Source: CAADGN01 sp035443945
GTDB taxonomy: Bacteria; Planctomycetota; Phycisphaerae; Phycisphaerales; UBA1924
Length of the DNA: 64,000 nt
Assembly: GCA_035443945.1 (NCBI GenBank)
Contig: DAOMNQ010000003.1
Span: forward strand, 15,432 to 79,431
Reading direction: 5' to 3'
The position numbers and the translations under genes were made by a program. The notes beneath the pieces were generated by a model. It had not been told where the DNA came from and searched no databases. It saw nothing but the letters and a program-made list of their open reading frames with translations. This document shows, one piece after another, positions 9,633-18,381 of this stretch; the first letter of the stretch is position 1; every line of letters starts with the position of its first letter.

Positions 9633-11471
9633 TCAGCCCTTTCCCAGTCCGGCCGCGGGACGCGGGAGCGCGAGCGCATCCCCGCCCAGGGCGCGGTGCT
9701 TCGATCTGATCCGTTCGATGGCCGCGGCCGCGTCGCCCGTCGGCGCGGCGCCGGCGTGCCGATGCAGCACCGCGGCCCGCGTCGCGCAGTCGAGCAGCAA
9801 CGCCCGCAGGCGCGCTGCGTCCTCGTCCGTTTCGCGCCGGATGCGCTGGTGAAGTTCCACCGCTACCGCCGCGATCGCCTCGTCCTCGGCGGCCGCCAGC
9901 GCCTCGTCCAGTCCGGGGGCGCGGCCTTCATGCGCGATCCGAGCAACGGCATGAGCGAGCGACTGCATCCGGGGCGAAGCGTAGCCCGCGCCCAGCAGGC
10001 CGTCGCGCTGCTCCTCCGAGAGCGTCTCCCACAGGCCGCCGTCGCACAGAAGGCACCCCAGGGCGGTCTCCGCCGGCCCGAGCCGCGCCGTCCCCGGTCG
10101 GTCCGTCGCCGCGGCTTCGCCGGAGTCGCCCGCCTCACCATCCGGCCTGCGCTTCGCCCCGGCCCGAGCGCCCTGCGCGAGCGTGCGGTCGTCCAGCCCG
10201 GTGACCTCGCTCAGCCTGCGGATGACCAGTTGCCGCCGGATCGGCTCGGCACGCGACAGGCCCAGGTCGCTCAGCAGCGCCAGTTCCTCCTTCGTCGCGC
10301 GTTCGAGCGCGGACAGCCCGGCCCCCGCCACGCGCTCGCGCAGCCGCTCGAACCGGTACTCGAGCAGTTCGACCGATGCGTCGATCACGCGCCGGAAGAC
10401 CTCCGCCCCGCCCGGACGCTTCAGCAGTTCGTCCGGGTCCTTGGCGTCGGTGTGCCGGCTGAGCGTCGCGATCCGCACGTCCACCGGCTGCGAGAAGAAG
10501 ACCTCCGCGGCACGGTCGGCCGCCTTCAGCCCTGCTGTGTCGCCGTCGAAGAGCAGGACGATCCGGTCGCAGCGGGTGCGCAGTTCGGCCGCGTGCTGCT
10601 TCGTGAGCGCGGTGCCGAGCGTGGCGACCACGTTCTCGAACCCGGCCTGGTGGCACGCGATCGCGTCGGTGTAGCCCTCGGTGATGATGGCGACGCCTTC
10701 GCGCTGGATCGCGCGGGCGGCCTGGTGGAGGGCGAAAATCGCCGAGGACTTGTCGAAGACCGCGGATTCGGGCGAGTTGAGGTACTTCGGGTCGTCGTTG
10801 TCGTCGATGCGCCGCCCGCCGAAGGCGATGACGCGCCCGGCCTTGTCGTGGATCGGGAAGGTCAGGCGGTTGCGGAAGGTGTCGTACCACCCGCCGTCCT
10901 TCTCGCGCAGCAGGCCCGCGGCCACGAATCGGCGCACGTCGAGTTGGCGCTGGCGCAGGCGGAGCAGCAGCCCGTCCCAACGGTCGGGGGAGGCGCCGAG
11001 GCCGAATCGCTCGACCATCTCCGGCGAGATGCCGCGCCGCTCGATGACCGAGCGGGCCGGCGCGCCGTGCTCGTCGTGGCGGAGGAGGGTCTGGAAGAAC
11101 GCCTGCGCCTCGGCGTTCGCGCCCAGCAGGTCTGCACGCGAGAGGCCGTCCGCGGAACGAGGCGCATCGCGCCGCGTCAGTTGGACTCCGGCCCGATCGG
11201 CGAGGTACCGCAGGGCCTCGGGGAAGTCCATGCGGTGGTACTTCTGGACGAATGTGAACACGTCGCCTCCCGCGCCGCAGACGAAGCAGTGGAAGATCTG
11301 CTTGGCCGGGACGACGTTCATGGAGGGCCGGTGGTCGTCGTGGAAGGGGCAGAGGCCGACGTACTCGCGCCCGCGCGCCCGCAGCGCGACGTGCTCGCCA
11401 ACGATGCGCGCGATGTCAGAGGCGTCGCGCACGCGCTCGCGGTCGGTTCTTTGTGCGTTCTGGTCGGCCAC
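9633..11471 (-). CDS. dnaG: DNA primase
   Basis: Makes RNA primers at the replication fork with the replicative helicase. From the start chosen here it has 612 residues. The zinc-binding domain at the N-terminus shows CPFHDDHRPSMNV and FHCFVCGAGGDVFTFV (CHC2-type ligands), followed by DFPEALRYLADRAGV. The catalytic core has FRNRLTFPIHD and GRVIAFGGRRI, and the TOPRIM part has ITEGYTDAIACHQAG and LLFDGDTAGLKAADRA. The helicase-binding C-terminal domain is poorly conserved. The frame stays open to 11717, but the extra ~80 residues are low-complexity Arg/Ser/Pro, so GTG 11471, just ahead of DIARIVGEHV, is preferred. Overlap or coupling with rpoD is not seen; the gap is about 87 bases. Confidence 0.92.
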   Translation of the reverse strand: MADQNAQRTDRERVRDASDIARIVGEHVALRARGREYVGLCPFHDDHRPSMNVVPAKQIFHCFVCGAGGDVFTFVQKYHRMDFPEALRYLADRAGVQLTRRDAPRSADGLSRADLLGANAEAQAFFQTLLRHDEHGAPARSVIERRGISPEMVERFGLGASPDRWDGLLLRLRQRQLDVRRFVAAGLLREKDGGWYDTFRNRLTFPIHDKAGRVIAFGGRRIDDNDDPKYLNSPESAVFDKSSAIFALHQAARAIQREGVAIITEGYTDAIACHQAGFENVVATLGTALTKQHAAELRTRCDRIVLLFDGDTAGLKAADRAAEVFFSQPVDVRIATLSRHTDAKDPDELLKRPGGAEVFRRVIDASVELLEYRFERLRERVAGAGLSALERATKEELALLSDLGLSRAEPIRRQLVIRRLSEVTGLDDRTLAQGARAGAKRRPDGEAGDSGEAAATDRPGTARLGPAETALGCLLCDGGLWETLSEEQRDGLLGAGYASPRMQSLAHAVARIAHEGRAPGLDEALAAAEDEAIAAVAVELHQRIRRETDEDAARLRALLLDCATRAAVLHRHAGAAPTGDAAAAIERIRSKHRALGGDALALPRPAAGLGKG

Positions 11472-11918
11472 AGATGTTGCGTCCGTCAGGCCGGTCGAAT
11501 GCCGGCGTGCTCCCGAACCAAGCGTCCTGCTGGTCACGACGGGGAGCGGACGGTGTCCGCGCGAGAGTCCGTGTCTAGCCGCGCGTGGCGTGCGCCCATC
11601 CGAAGGGGCGCTTGTTGCGCGGACGGCCCCGCTTTCGGCATCGCTCGGGAACGGTGCTGCCCGCCGGGACGATGCCCTGACGGGACGATGGGCGAGCGAC
11701 CCCGCTGGTCCAACCATGCAACGCTAGCACAGGTTCGGCGGGAATCAACGATTCCGGAGAGCGACGCCCGTAAATCGTTGTTCGGCAAAGACTTATGAGA
11801 ATCAGCCGGGGTCGGCGGCACCGCAGGGCATCCGTGTTCGTAGATTAGTAGGTTGAGGGTCGCGCTCGGCTATCGGACGAGAGTGGCCGCCCGCGGCCGG
11901 ATCGGGGAGACTCGTGAC
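11472..11918. other. Intergenic region between divergent dnaG and acyP, with an inverted repeat
   Basis: No supported gene. The region must hold promoters for the dnaG-rpoD operon (minus) and acyP (plus). CAACGATT at 11746-11753 and AATCGTTG at 11773-11780 form an exact inverted repeat with a 19-base spacer, which could be a hairpin or an operator. A weak open frame on the minus strand is an extension of dnaG and looks non-coding. Confidence 0.5.
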
Positions 11919-12188
11919 ATGGAACGGCGGCGGATCGTCTTCCGTGGGCACGTGCAGGGCGTCGGCTTTCGGGCCACGACGCGTCACATCGCCCAGTCCT
12001 ACGCCCTGACCGGCTGGGTCCGCAACGACCCGGACGGGGCGGTTACGGTCGAGGTCCAGGGCGAGGCTCCGGAGATCGAACTGTTCCTGATCGACCTGCG
12101 CGAGCGGATGAGCGGGTTTATCCGGGATGAACGGGCCGACGGGCTGTGCGTCATCGAGGGCGAGACGGAGTTCCGGGTGTTGCCCTGA
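11919..12188 (+). CDS. acyP: Acylphosphatase
   Basis: An 89-residue cytosolic enzyme that hydrolyses acyl phosphates such as 1,3-bisphosphoglycerate. The signature GHVQGVGFRATTRHIAQ holds the phosphate-binding loop and catalytic Arg (VGFR), and GWVRNDPDGAVTVEVQG holds the catalytic Asn (VRND). Length is normal for the family. ATG 11919 is chosen over 11853 because it starts directly at the first strand (MERRRIVFRG) and has GGGGAGA upstream. Confidence 0.92.
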   Translation: MERRRIVFRGHVQGVGFRATTRHIAQSYALTGWVRNDPDGAVTVEVQGEAPEIELFLIDLRERMSGFIRDERADGLCVIEGETEFRVLP

Positions 12189-12233
12189 TGCGTTCGCGCT
12201 CCCTCGGCGTAGCATCGGCCCCCGAGTCTTTCC

Positions 12234-12926
12234 ATGCTGATTCTGTTCGACATCGACGCGACGCTGGTGACGACCAGCGGTGTGGGCCGCCACGCGATGG
12301 CCGAGGCCGGGTGCCGGCTCTACGGGTCTGCGTTCACTCCGGACGGCGTGGAGTTCGCGGGCCGGCTCGACCCGCTCATCCTCGCGGACCTGCTGACACG
12401 CAACGGGCTTGAGCCGACGCCCGATCGCCGGGCGGCGATGCGGCGCGGTTATCGCGAGGCGCTGGTTGAAGGGCTGCGCACGCCGGGGATCGCGCGTGCG
12501 TTGCCGGGAGTGCATTCGGTGGTGGATGCGCTGGCGCGTGAGGCGGGGGTGACGCTCGGGCTGCTGACGGGCAACTTTGAAGAGACGGGTCGGCTGAAAC
12601 TGGGGGCGTGCGGGCTGGAAGCCGACCGCTTCCGCGTGCGGGTCTGGGGCGATGAGTCGCCGCACGAGCCGCCCAGCCGCGACCATCTGCCGGCGGTGGC
12701 GATGGAGCGCTACGCGGGCGTGCTGGACGGGCCGGTGCCGGCGGATCGCGTGACGATCGTGGGCGACACGGTCCACGACGTGGCGTGCGCGAGGGCGAAC
12801 GGATGCCGATCGCTCGCGGTGGCGACCGGCTCGTTTCCCGCCCACACGCTGCGGGCCGCCGGTGCGGACGAGGTGATGGCGGACCTGAGCGACGTGGCGG
12901 CGGTGGTGCGGTGGTTGCTGGCCTGA
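12234..12926 (+). CDS. HAD superfamily hydrolase (phosphoglycolate phosphatase-like)
   Basis: A 230-residue predicted phosphatase. Motif I is FDIDATL (nucleophile Asp plus the general acid Asp two residues on), motif II the LLTGN segment, and motif IV is TIVGDTVHDVACARANG. The cap between motifs I and II is helical, placing it in the C1-cap phosphoglycolate/beta-phosphoglucomutase group. DIDATL replaces the more common DxDGTL, with Ala in place of Gly. It lies 45 bases after acyP on the same strand. Substrate unknown. Confidence 0.85.
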   Translation: MLILFDIDATLVTTSGVGRHAMAEAGCRLYGSAFTPDGVEFAGRLDPLILADLLTRNGLEPTPDRRAAMRRGYREALVEGLRTPGIARALPGVHSVVDALAREAGVTLGLLTGNFEETGRLKLGACGLEADRFRVRVWGDESPHEPPSRDHLPAVAMERYAGVLDGPVPADRVTIVGDTVHDVACARANGCRSLAVATGSFPAHTLRAAGADEVMADLSDVAAVVRWLLA

Positions 12927-12977
12927 GCCGCGGGGCGCGGCGGGCCGCGGTCGGTAGACTGCACAGGAGGTCCGGAG

Positions 12978-13733
12978 GTGTACGAAATGTCGGCGAGTTA
13001 CCGGGCGCTGTGCTCGGACTTCTACGTGAACCAGAAGGTGAGCCTGAAACTCGACCTGCCGCGCGGGCGCGAGCAGACGCTCGAACTCTTCGAGCGGCTT
13101 CGCCGGCAGTACCCGTCGATGTCGCACTTCCGGCGCTACCGCGAGGAACTCTCGCTGGACACCCCGCCGGGCGAGTCGCCGCACAGGTGGGTGGCGGTGC
13201 GGTCGAACTCGATCCGATCGGGCGTGGTGAACGGCGACTCGCTGGGCGACGCCTACGGCCTGCACCGGACGGTTTCCGAGATCGCGCCGTACTTCCTGAG
13301 CGTGAGTCCGTTGGACGTGGACTTCGTCGAGTTGCTCTACGGGTTCGACCTCTCGGCGGGCGGGAACCACGACTCGATCGTGGCAAGCGCGCTGCTGGGC
13401 GGTTCGCCCCTGGGCGCGTTGGCCGAGATCCCCGGCGCGGGTCCGATCGACTGCCAGCCCGTGCTGGGGCTGGCGCTCGGCGGGGGGGGGGAATACGAGG
13501 CGTACTTCGAGGTGCGGACGCGACCCGCCTCGGGCGAGGACCGCGAGCGCGAGCGCGGCGAGGAGCCGATCAGCGTCTACCTGACGGTGCGGCGCAACGG
13601 CCCGTTCGGCGAACTGAGCGAACTGCCCGAGACGATCGCGACGCTCGCCGAGCGCGGTGAGGAACTTATCGACTCGCGCGTCGTGCCCACGCTCCTCGTC
13701 CCCATACGCGAGGCGATCGTCTCCGGGCTGTAG
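12978..13733 (+). CDS. Conserved hypothetical protein
   Basis: A 251-residue soluble protein with no signal peptide or membrane segment. The sequence (ALCSDFYVNQKVSLKLDLP, then RYREELSLDTPP, RWVAVRSNSIRSGVVN, SVSPLDVDFVELLYGFDL and FEVRTR) is well structured and clearly coding, but I do not recognise the family. Two starts are possible: GTG 12978 with AGGAGG seven bases upstream, or ATG 12987 with GGAGG eight bases upstream. It is followed at once by a small membrane protein and clpX on the same strand. Confidence 0.7.
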   Translation: MYEMSASYRALCSDFYVNQKVSLKLDLPRGREQTLELFERLRRQYPSMSHFRRYREELSLDTPPGESPHRWVAVRSNSIRSGVVNGDSLGDAYGLHRTVSEIAPYFLSVSPLDVDFVELLYGFDLSAGGNHDSIVASALLGGSPLGALAEIPGAGPIDCQPVLGLALGGGGEYEAYFEVRTRPASGEDRERERGEEPISVYLTVRRNGPFGELSELPETIATLAERGEELIDSRVVPTLLVPIREAIVSGL

Positions 13734-13760
13734 CGGGGGCACGGAGGCGGCGACCGCCCG

Positions 13761-14144
13761 ATGCAGACCCAGACCCTCGACACCGCGACGCTCGTCCTCG
13801 CCATCGGGGGCATGATCCTCGCGCTCTCGTTCGGGGGCGTAGCGATCATGGCGCTCCGACGGCGGATGCTCGCCAAGGACGCGCCGACAGCCGAGGAGGG
13901 GGCGGGCATGCTCGACTCGCTGCGGGCGATGCGCGCCCGCGGCGAACTGAGCGAGCACGAGTTCCAGGCCGCCCGCGCCGCGTTCCTCTCGAGAGCGGTC
14001 CGATCCGCGGTGCCGGGCGCGTCCGAGCGCGGCGATCAGGAGTCGAGTCCGAGAGCACGCGGGGGAACGGATGGCGAACGCCGCGCCCCGCCCGGCGTCG
14101 ACCTGACCGGCGCGCCGCTGCCCAGGCCGACGGACCGAGAATGA
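13761..14144 (+). CDS. Small membrane protein with SHOCT-like segment
   Basis: A 127-residue protein with one N-terminal membrane helix (TLVLAIGGMILALSFGGVAI) and a cytosolic part containing LDSLRAMRARGELSEHEFQ and then AARAAFLSR. That pattern, a short helix followed by a G-[DE]-[IL]-[ST]-x-[ED]-[EQ]-[YF] turn, is typical of SHOCT-type oligomerisation modules. The C-terminal 45 residues are charged and low-complexity. It lies 27 bases after the preceding gene. Function unknown. Confidence 0.6.
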   Translation: MQTQTLDTATLVLAIGGMILALSFGGVAIMALRRRMLAKDAPTAEEGAGMLDSLRAMRARGELSEHEFQAARAAFLSRAVRSAVPGASERGDQESSPRARGGTDGERRAPPGVDLTGAPLPRPTDRE

Positions 14145-14269
14145 CGGCGTTCGCGCGCGAAATTCTCGGCCCTTGTGCGGCGCGAGAGTAGAGACGCGGG
14201 GCGCGCACGCCGATAGACTCCTGTTGCCCCGCCCGAGGGCGTGCGTTTACCGGACCGAGCGAGGGATTC

Positions 14270-15604
14270 ATGGCAAAGAACCGCAGCGACGGCAGCGATC
14301 ACGGCCCGGGCGACCACGGCGAGAGCGGGGGATTCCGCGGGCGCAAGGTGACGACGTGCTCGTTCTGCGGCAAGACCAGCCGCGAGGTCGGGCCGATGGT
14401 CGAAGGCCCGAGCGAGGTCTACATCTGCCCCAACTGCGTGGACCTCTGCCAGAACATCTTCCGGCAGGAGCGGCGCCGTGTCAGTTCCGCCAGCAGTGCG
14501 CTGAGCGACATCCCCTCGCCGCGCGCGATCAAGGAGTACCTCGACCAGTACGTCATCGGGCAGGAACTGGCCAAGCGGTCGCTCTCGGTCGCCGTGCATA
14601 ACCACTACAAGCGGCTGCTGCACGCCGAGAGCGAGGACGCGGGCACGATCGAGATCGAAAAGAGCAACATCATGATGATCGGGCCGACGGGCAGCGGCAA
14701 GACGCTGCTCGCCCGCACGCTCGCCCGCCTGCTCAAGGTGCCCTTTGCCATCGGCGACGCGACGACCCTCACCGAGGCCGGCTACGTGGGCGAGGACGTC
14801 GAGAACCTGCTGCTGCGCCTGCTCCAGGCGGCGGACTTCGACGTCGAGGCCGCCCAGCGCGGCATCATCTACGTGGACGAGATCGACAAGATCGGCAAGA
14901 CCTCGCACAATGTCTCCATCACGCGCGACGTCTCGGGCGAGGGTGTGCAGCAGTCGCTGCTCAAGATGCTCGAAGGCACGATGGCGAACGTGCCGCCGCA
15001 GGGCGGGCGCAAGCACCCCGAGCAGCAGTACATCCAGTTGGACACCCGGAACATCCTGTTCATCTGCGGCGGGACGTTCGTGGGGCTGGAGGACATCATC
15101 CGCCGGCGCATCGGGCAGACCCGCATAGGGTTCAGCACCGCGCACGCGCGCGGCCCCGGGCTTGTCGGCGCGAGCGAGGACGGCGATTTCAGCGTGCTCT
15201 CGAAGGTGCAGACGGAGGACATCATCGAGTTCGGGATGATCCCGGAACTCGTGGGCCGCCTGCCGGTAATCACGCCGCTGGAGCCGCTCTCGGTGCCGGC
15301 GCTGATGCAGATCCTGACCGAGCCGCGAAACGCACTCGTGCGACAGTACCAGCACATGTTCCGTCTCGAAGGCGCAGCGCTGACGTTCACCGATGGCGCG
15401 CTGCGCTCGATCGCCGAGAAGGCCGTGAAGCGAAAGACCGGCGCGCGGGCGCTGCGGGCGGTGATGGAAGAGTTGATGCTCGAGATGCTCTACGAACTGC
15501 CCGACCTCGACAACGACGGCGTCGAGTACGTCGTCGATGAGTCGGCCGTGCGCCGCAAGCCCTCGCTCGCCGAACTGCGTCTGCCCCGCAAGGAATCGGC
15601 GTAA
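14270..15604 (+). CDS. clpX: ATP-dependent Clp protease ATP-binding subunit ClpX
   Basis: The hexameric AAA+ unfoldase that feeds substrates to ClpP. The 444-residue product has the N-terminal zinc-binding domain (CSFCGKTSREV ... YICPNCVDLCQNI, four Cys), Walker A GPTGSGKT near residues 142-149, Walker B IIYVDEIDKI, sensor I/II regions and GYVGEDVEN, the substrate-gripping pore loop. The C-terminal small AAA domain has KRKTGARALRAVMEELML. No clpP is adjacent, which is unusual as clpP often precedes clpX. Confidence 0.95.
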   Translation: MAKNRSDGSDHGPGDHGESGGFRGRKVTTCSFCGKTSREVGPMVEGPSEVYICPNCVDLCQNIFRQERRRVSSASSALSDIPSPRAIKEYLDQYVIGQELAKRSLSVAVHNHYKRLLHAESEDAGTIEIEKSNIMMIGPTGSGKTLLARTLARLLKVPFAIGDATTLTEAGYVGEDVENLLLRLLQAADFDVEAAQRGIIYVDEIDKIGKTSHNVSITRDVSGEGVQQSLLKMLEGTMANVPPQGGRKHPEQQYIQLDTRNILFICGGTFVGLEDIIRRRIGQTRIGFSTAHARGPGLVGASEDGDFSVLSKVQTEDIIEFGMIPELVGRLPVITPLEPLSVPALMQILTEPRNALVRQYQHMFRLEGAALTFTDGALRSIAEKAVKRKTGARALRAVMEELMLEMLYELPDLDNDGVEYVVDESAVRRKPSLAELRLPRKESA

Positions 15605-15662
15605 GGGTGGAGCATCTCACGCGGAGGCGCGGAGGCGGGGGAGCCTGCGGGGGAGTGCACGC

Positions 15663-16586
15663 TCAGGCAGGCTGGGGGGCGGGCTGCACGTTGCCGCGGG
15701 CGGACATCAGGCCCTGGATGGCGAAGCCAATGACGGCGACCAGCCCCCAGGTGATGAGCCAGCCGGCAGGGGTGCGGTCGGCCAGGCCCGCTCCGGGAAG
15801 GTCGTGGGTCTGGGCGATCCAGGCGACAGCGGCGAGCCAGAGGGCTGAGCCGGCGACCGCGCTGATCGCCGCTGCGGTCCGGCGCGGCCAGACGAGACCG
15901 ACAAACAGACCGGTCAGTCCGCCCGCAAGCCCGGCCAGCAGGATCCCGCTCCGTTTGGCCGGGTCCATGCCGAGAAAGGCATCGCGGACGTCACTTACCC
16001 CGGCTTCGATGGCCAGCGGACTCGCGGACAGGGTTGCCTGTGGTGGCTCGGGCTCGGGGGCTTTGGACCGGATGATCGTGCCGCTCGGGAGCATCACGAA
16101 CTTGGCTTGGAGGGGCTGGCTTTGTGCCTCGGTTGGGTGGGCGACGGCGGCCGTGGGCTTGACGAAGTTCGAGCCGAGCGCCGGACCCCATGCGGCGGCG
16201 GTCGCCAGGACGCCGATGGCCGCGAACGTGGCGGCAGCGGTCGTGGCGACGACCATCCTGTAGAGCAGCAGGGCGGCTCCGAGGCCGAGCAAGGCTCCGA
16301 TGCCGACCCCGGCGGCGAGAGGGGGCTGGTTCTCGGCACCTGAACCGGCCGCGCTCACCATCAGCGCGAATCCTGCCCCGGCGCCCAGGACCGCACCTGT
16401 GAACGCCGCCGCGGGTTTCATCAGTTTCGCGCCGAAGAGCCAGAGGGCGACTCCGACCAGCGCGGCGACGGCGGCGGCGACGAGGCCCAGCCCGACGGAC
16501 GCCTGGTCCGCGAACCCGGCCAGCGGGTCAGCCCCGGCGGCAAGCCCGGCGGCGTCAAGAAGTTGCGGCGAGAATCTCCCCTGCAC
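15663..16586 (-). CDS. Multi-pass membrane protein (DUF4203/TMEM198-like)
   Basis: About 307 residues with six to eight predicted membrane helices: ASVGLGLVAAAVAALVGVAL, KPAAAFTGAVLGAGAGFALM, GIGALLGLGAALLLYRMVVA, AAATFAAIGVLATAAAW, then after a Pro-rich periplasmic or cytosolic loop ILLAGLAGGLTGLFVGLVW, AISAVAGSALWLAAVAWI and GWLITWGLVAVIGFAIQGLM. The Gly-rich helices with FGAKLMKPAAAFTGAVLG recall the DUF4203 group of small-residue membrane proteins. The long open frame continues upstream to 18524, but that part is the antisense of pheA; GTG 16586 is the best start although no strong ribosome site is seen. It faces clpX convergently. Confidence 0.65.
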   Translation of the reverse strand: MQGRFSPQLLDAAGLAAGADPLAGFADQASVGLGLVAAAVAALVGVALWLFGAKLMKPAAAFTGAVLGAGAGFALMVSAAGSGAENQPPLAAGVGIGALLGLGAALLLYRMVVATTAAATFAAIGVLATAAAWGPALGSNFVKPTAAVAHPTEAQSQPLQAKFVMLPSGTIIRSKAPEPEPPQATLSASPLAIEAGVSDVRDAFLGMDPAKRSGILLAGLAGGLTGLFVGLVWPRRTAAAISAVAGSALWLAAVAWIAQTHDLPGAGLADRTPAGWLITWGLVAVIGFAIQGLMSARGNVQPAPQPA

Positions 16587-16736
16587 GATGATACTGTTCG
16601 GCAACGGCGGGCTTCTGTTTCGTGGCGGTTCGCTCAAGTGCCTCGACCAAGTTGCGGGGGTGGCCGATAAGGGGGTACCCCATAGGACGCGTACCGACTG
16701 GCTGAACTTTGGCGGTTCGCGCCCGAAGCGATCCAC

Positions 16737-17969
16737 ATGGCCAAGAAACGGGCGAAAAAAAAGGCATCGAAGAGCCGTCCGCGCGGGCGGAAGGGATCGG
16801 AGCGGTCGCGCGGCGTGGAGGGGAGCACTCCCATTCCGGCGAGTGAGCGACCGCGCGACACCGCCGCGCTGGCCGAGTTGCGACGCAAGATCGACCGGCT
16901 CGACGCCGCGCTCGTGAAGATGCTCAACGAGCGCTCTCGGCTGGTGGTGCAGGTCGGGCGGCGCAAGCGCGGCTCGGGCATCCCGATCTACGCGCCGCAC
17001 CGCGAGGCGGAGGTGCTCGAGCGGGTGCTGCGGGCGAACCGAGGGCCGCTGTCCGGCCGCACAATCGAGGCCGTCTACCGCGAGTTGATGAGCGGCTCGT
17101 TCTCTCTCGAACAGCCCTTGAGAATCGGGTATCTCGGCCCGCCGGGGTCGTACTCGCACCTGGCGGCGGTCCGGCAGTTCGGGTCGTCGGTGGCGTATGA
17201 GGATTTGCACGAGATCGCTGGTGTGTTTACGGAGGTCCGGCGCGGGCACGTGGACTACGGGTTGGTGCCGATCGAGAACTCGACCGGCGGCGGGATCGTC
17301 GAGGCGCTCGACGCCTTCCAGCGCAACGCGGGCGAGGTGTGGGTGTACGCCGAGGTGCAGTTGGCGGTGCACCACGCCCTGCTCGCCAACTGCGAGCCGA
17401 GCGCGATCCGGCGGATTCACTCCAAGCCCGAGGTGTTCAGCCAGTGCCGGACCTGGCTGGCGACGCAGTACCCGCAGGCGGAGCAGATCACCGCGGCCAG
17501 CAGTTCGCGGGCGGCGCAGACTGCGGTGGAGGAGAACCGGGTGGCCGAGTCGATCGGCGCCCAGCCGGGTTCGGCGGCGATCGGGTCCGAACTGGCCGGC
17601 AGCCTCTACGGCCTGAAGCCGCTGTTCGCCCGGATCGAGGACAACCCGAACAACATCACGCGGTTCTTCGTCATCAGCCGTCACCGGGCCAAGCGGTCCG
17701 GCGACGACAAGACCTCGATCATGTTCAACACGGCGGACAAGCCGGGGGCCTTGGTGGAGGTGCTGGGGGTCTTCCACCGGGCGGGCATCAACCTGTCCCA
17801 CATCGACAAACGCCCGAGCGGCCGGACAAACTGGCAGTACACCTTCTTTATTGATGCCCAGGGGCACCGGGACGACCCCGGGATGGCGGCCGCGATCCGG
17901 GAGTCGGAGACGCACTGCCGGGAGTTGTTCGTGCTGGGAAGTTACCCCCGTTCGCGTCGGATCCTGTAG
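16737..17969 (+). CDS. pheA: Bifunctional chorismate mutase / prephenate dehydratase
   Basis: Converts chorismate to prephenate and then phenylpyruvate for phenylalanine synthesis. The 410-residue protein has a Lys/Arg-rich N-terminal tail (1-40), an AroQ chorismate mutase domain near 43-120 (LRRKIDRLDAALVKMLNERS), a prephenate dehydratase domain near 125-305 with the signatures GYLGPPGSYSHLAA, PIENSTGGG and NNITRFFVI, and an ACT regulatory domain near 320-400 (DKPGALVEVLGVFHRAGINL, then DKRPS) expected to bind phenylalanine for feedback control. This three-domain order is the normal P-protein. The basic N-terminal tail is longer than usual. Confidence 0.93.
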   Translation: MAKKRAKKKASKSRPRGRKGSERSRGVEGSTPIPASERPRDTAALAELRRKIDRLDAALVKMLNERSRLVVQVGRRKRGSGIPIYAPHREAEVLERVLRANRGPLSGRTIEAVYRELMSGSFSLEQPLRIGYLGPPGSYSHLAAVRQFGSSVAYEDLHEIAGVFTEVRRGHVDYGLVPIENSTGGGIVEALDAFQRNAGEVWVYAEVQLAVHHALLANCEPSAIRRIHSKPEVFSQCRTWLATQYPQAEQITAASSSRAAQTAVEENRVAESIGAQPGSAAIGSELAGSLYGLKPLFARIEDNPNNITRFFVISRHRAKRSGDDKTSIMFNTADKPGALVEVLGVFHRAGINLSHIDKRPSGRTNWQYTFFIDAQGHRDDPGMAAAIRESETHCRELFVLGSYPRSRRIL

Positions 17970-18381
17970 TCCCGGGTCGGGTTTCGGGAGGGGGCTTGGC
18001 GCGGGGGCGGAACTCTGGTATGGTGGGGTGCGTAGGGGCCTGACAGACGCGGGTCCGCGCGGACCCGCTGACCTGCTGCACCGCCGGGAGAACGGCCGAC
18101 GACCCCCGCTTGTCGTCGGTGCCCGGCCGAAGGGTGCGGCCCCGAAGGCCGAGTTGTGCGATGTCGCCGTTTGGCATAGCCTGTGGCCTCTCCGCCCGTC
18201 GCGAGCATGGGTGCGCGCGGGGACCGTTCCGGCGCGAGCCGGGGGGGCATGGGCGGAGCGCCAGACTCGACCGACCCGCACGGCTCGGTGAGCGTTGCGG
18301 GGAGTCGCCGGCCGGCGTGCAGGAGCGTCGGCCCGCGTGTGGAACGGTCCCGGACCATTGCTTGAGTGATCAGGAGTCGCC
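17970..18381 (+). other. Intergenic leader with two strong hairpins upstream of the giant gene
   Basis: No supported gene. GCGGGTCC/GGACCCGC (18049-18068, GCGC loop) is a perfect 8 bp stem, and CCGACGAC/GTCGTCGG (18096-18119) is another. Neither is followed by a T run, so they are not clear intrinsic terminators for pheA. The 412 bases probably hold the promoter and 5' leader of the 3164-codon gene. Confidence 0.45.

Noticed and set aside
16555..16767. Small minus-strand frame with an ALERTATKQKPAVAEQYHRA stretch
   Set aside because: Some coding character, but it overlaps the starts of both neighbouring genes and has no ribosome site; not convincing.
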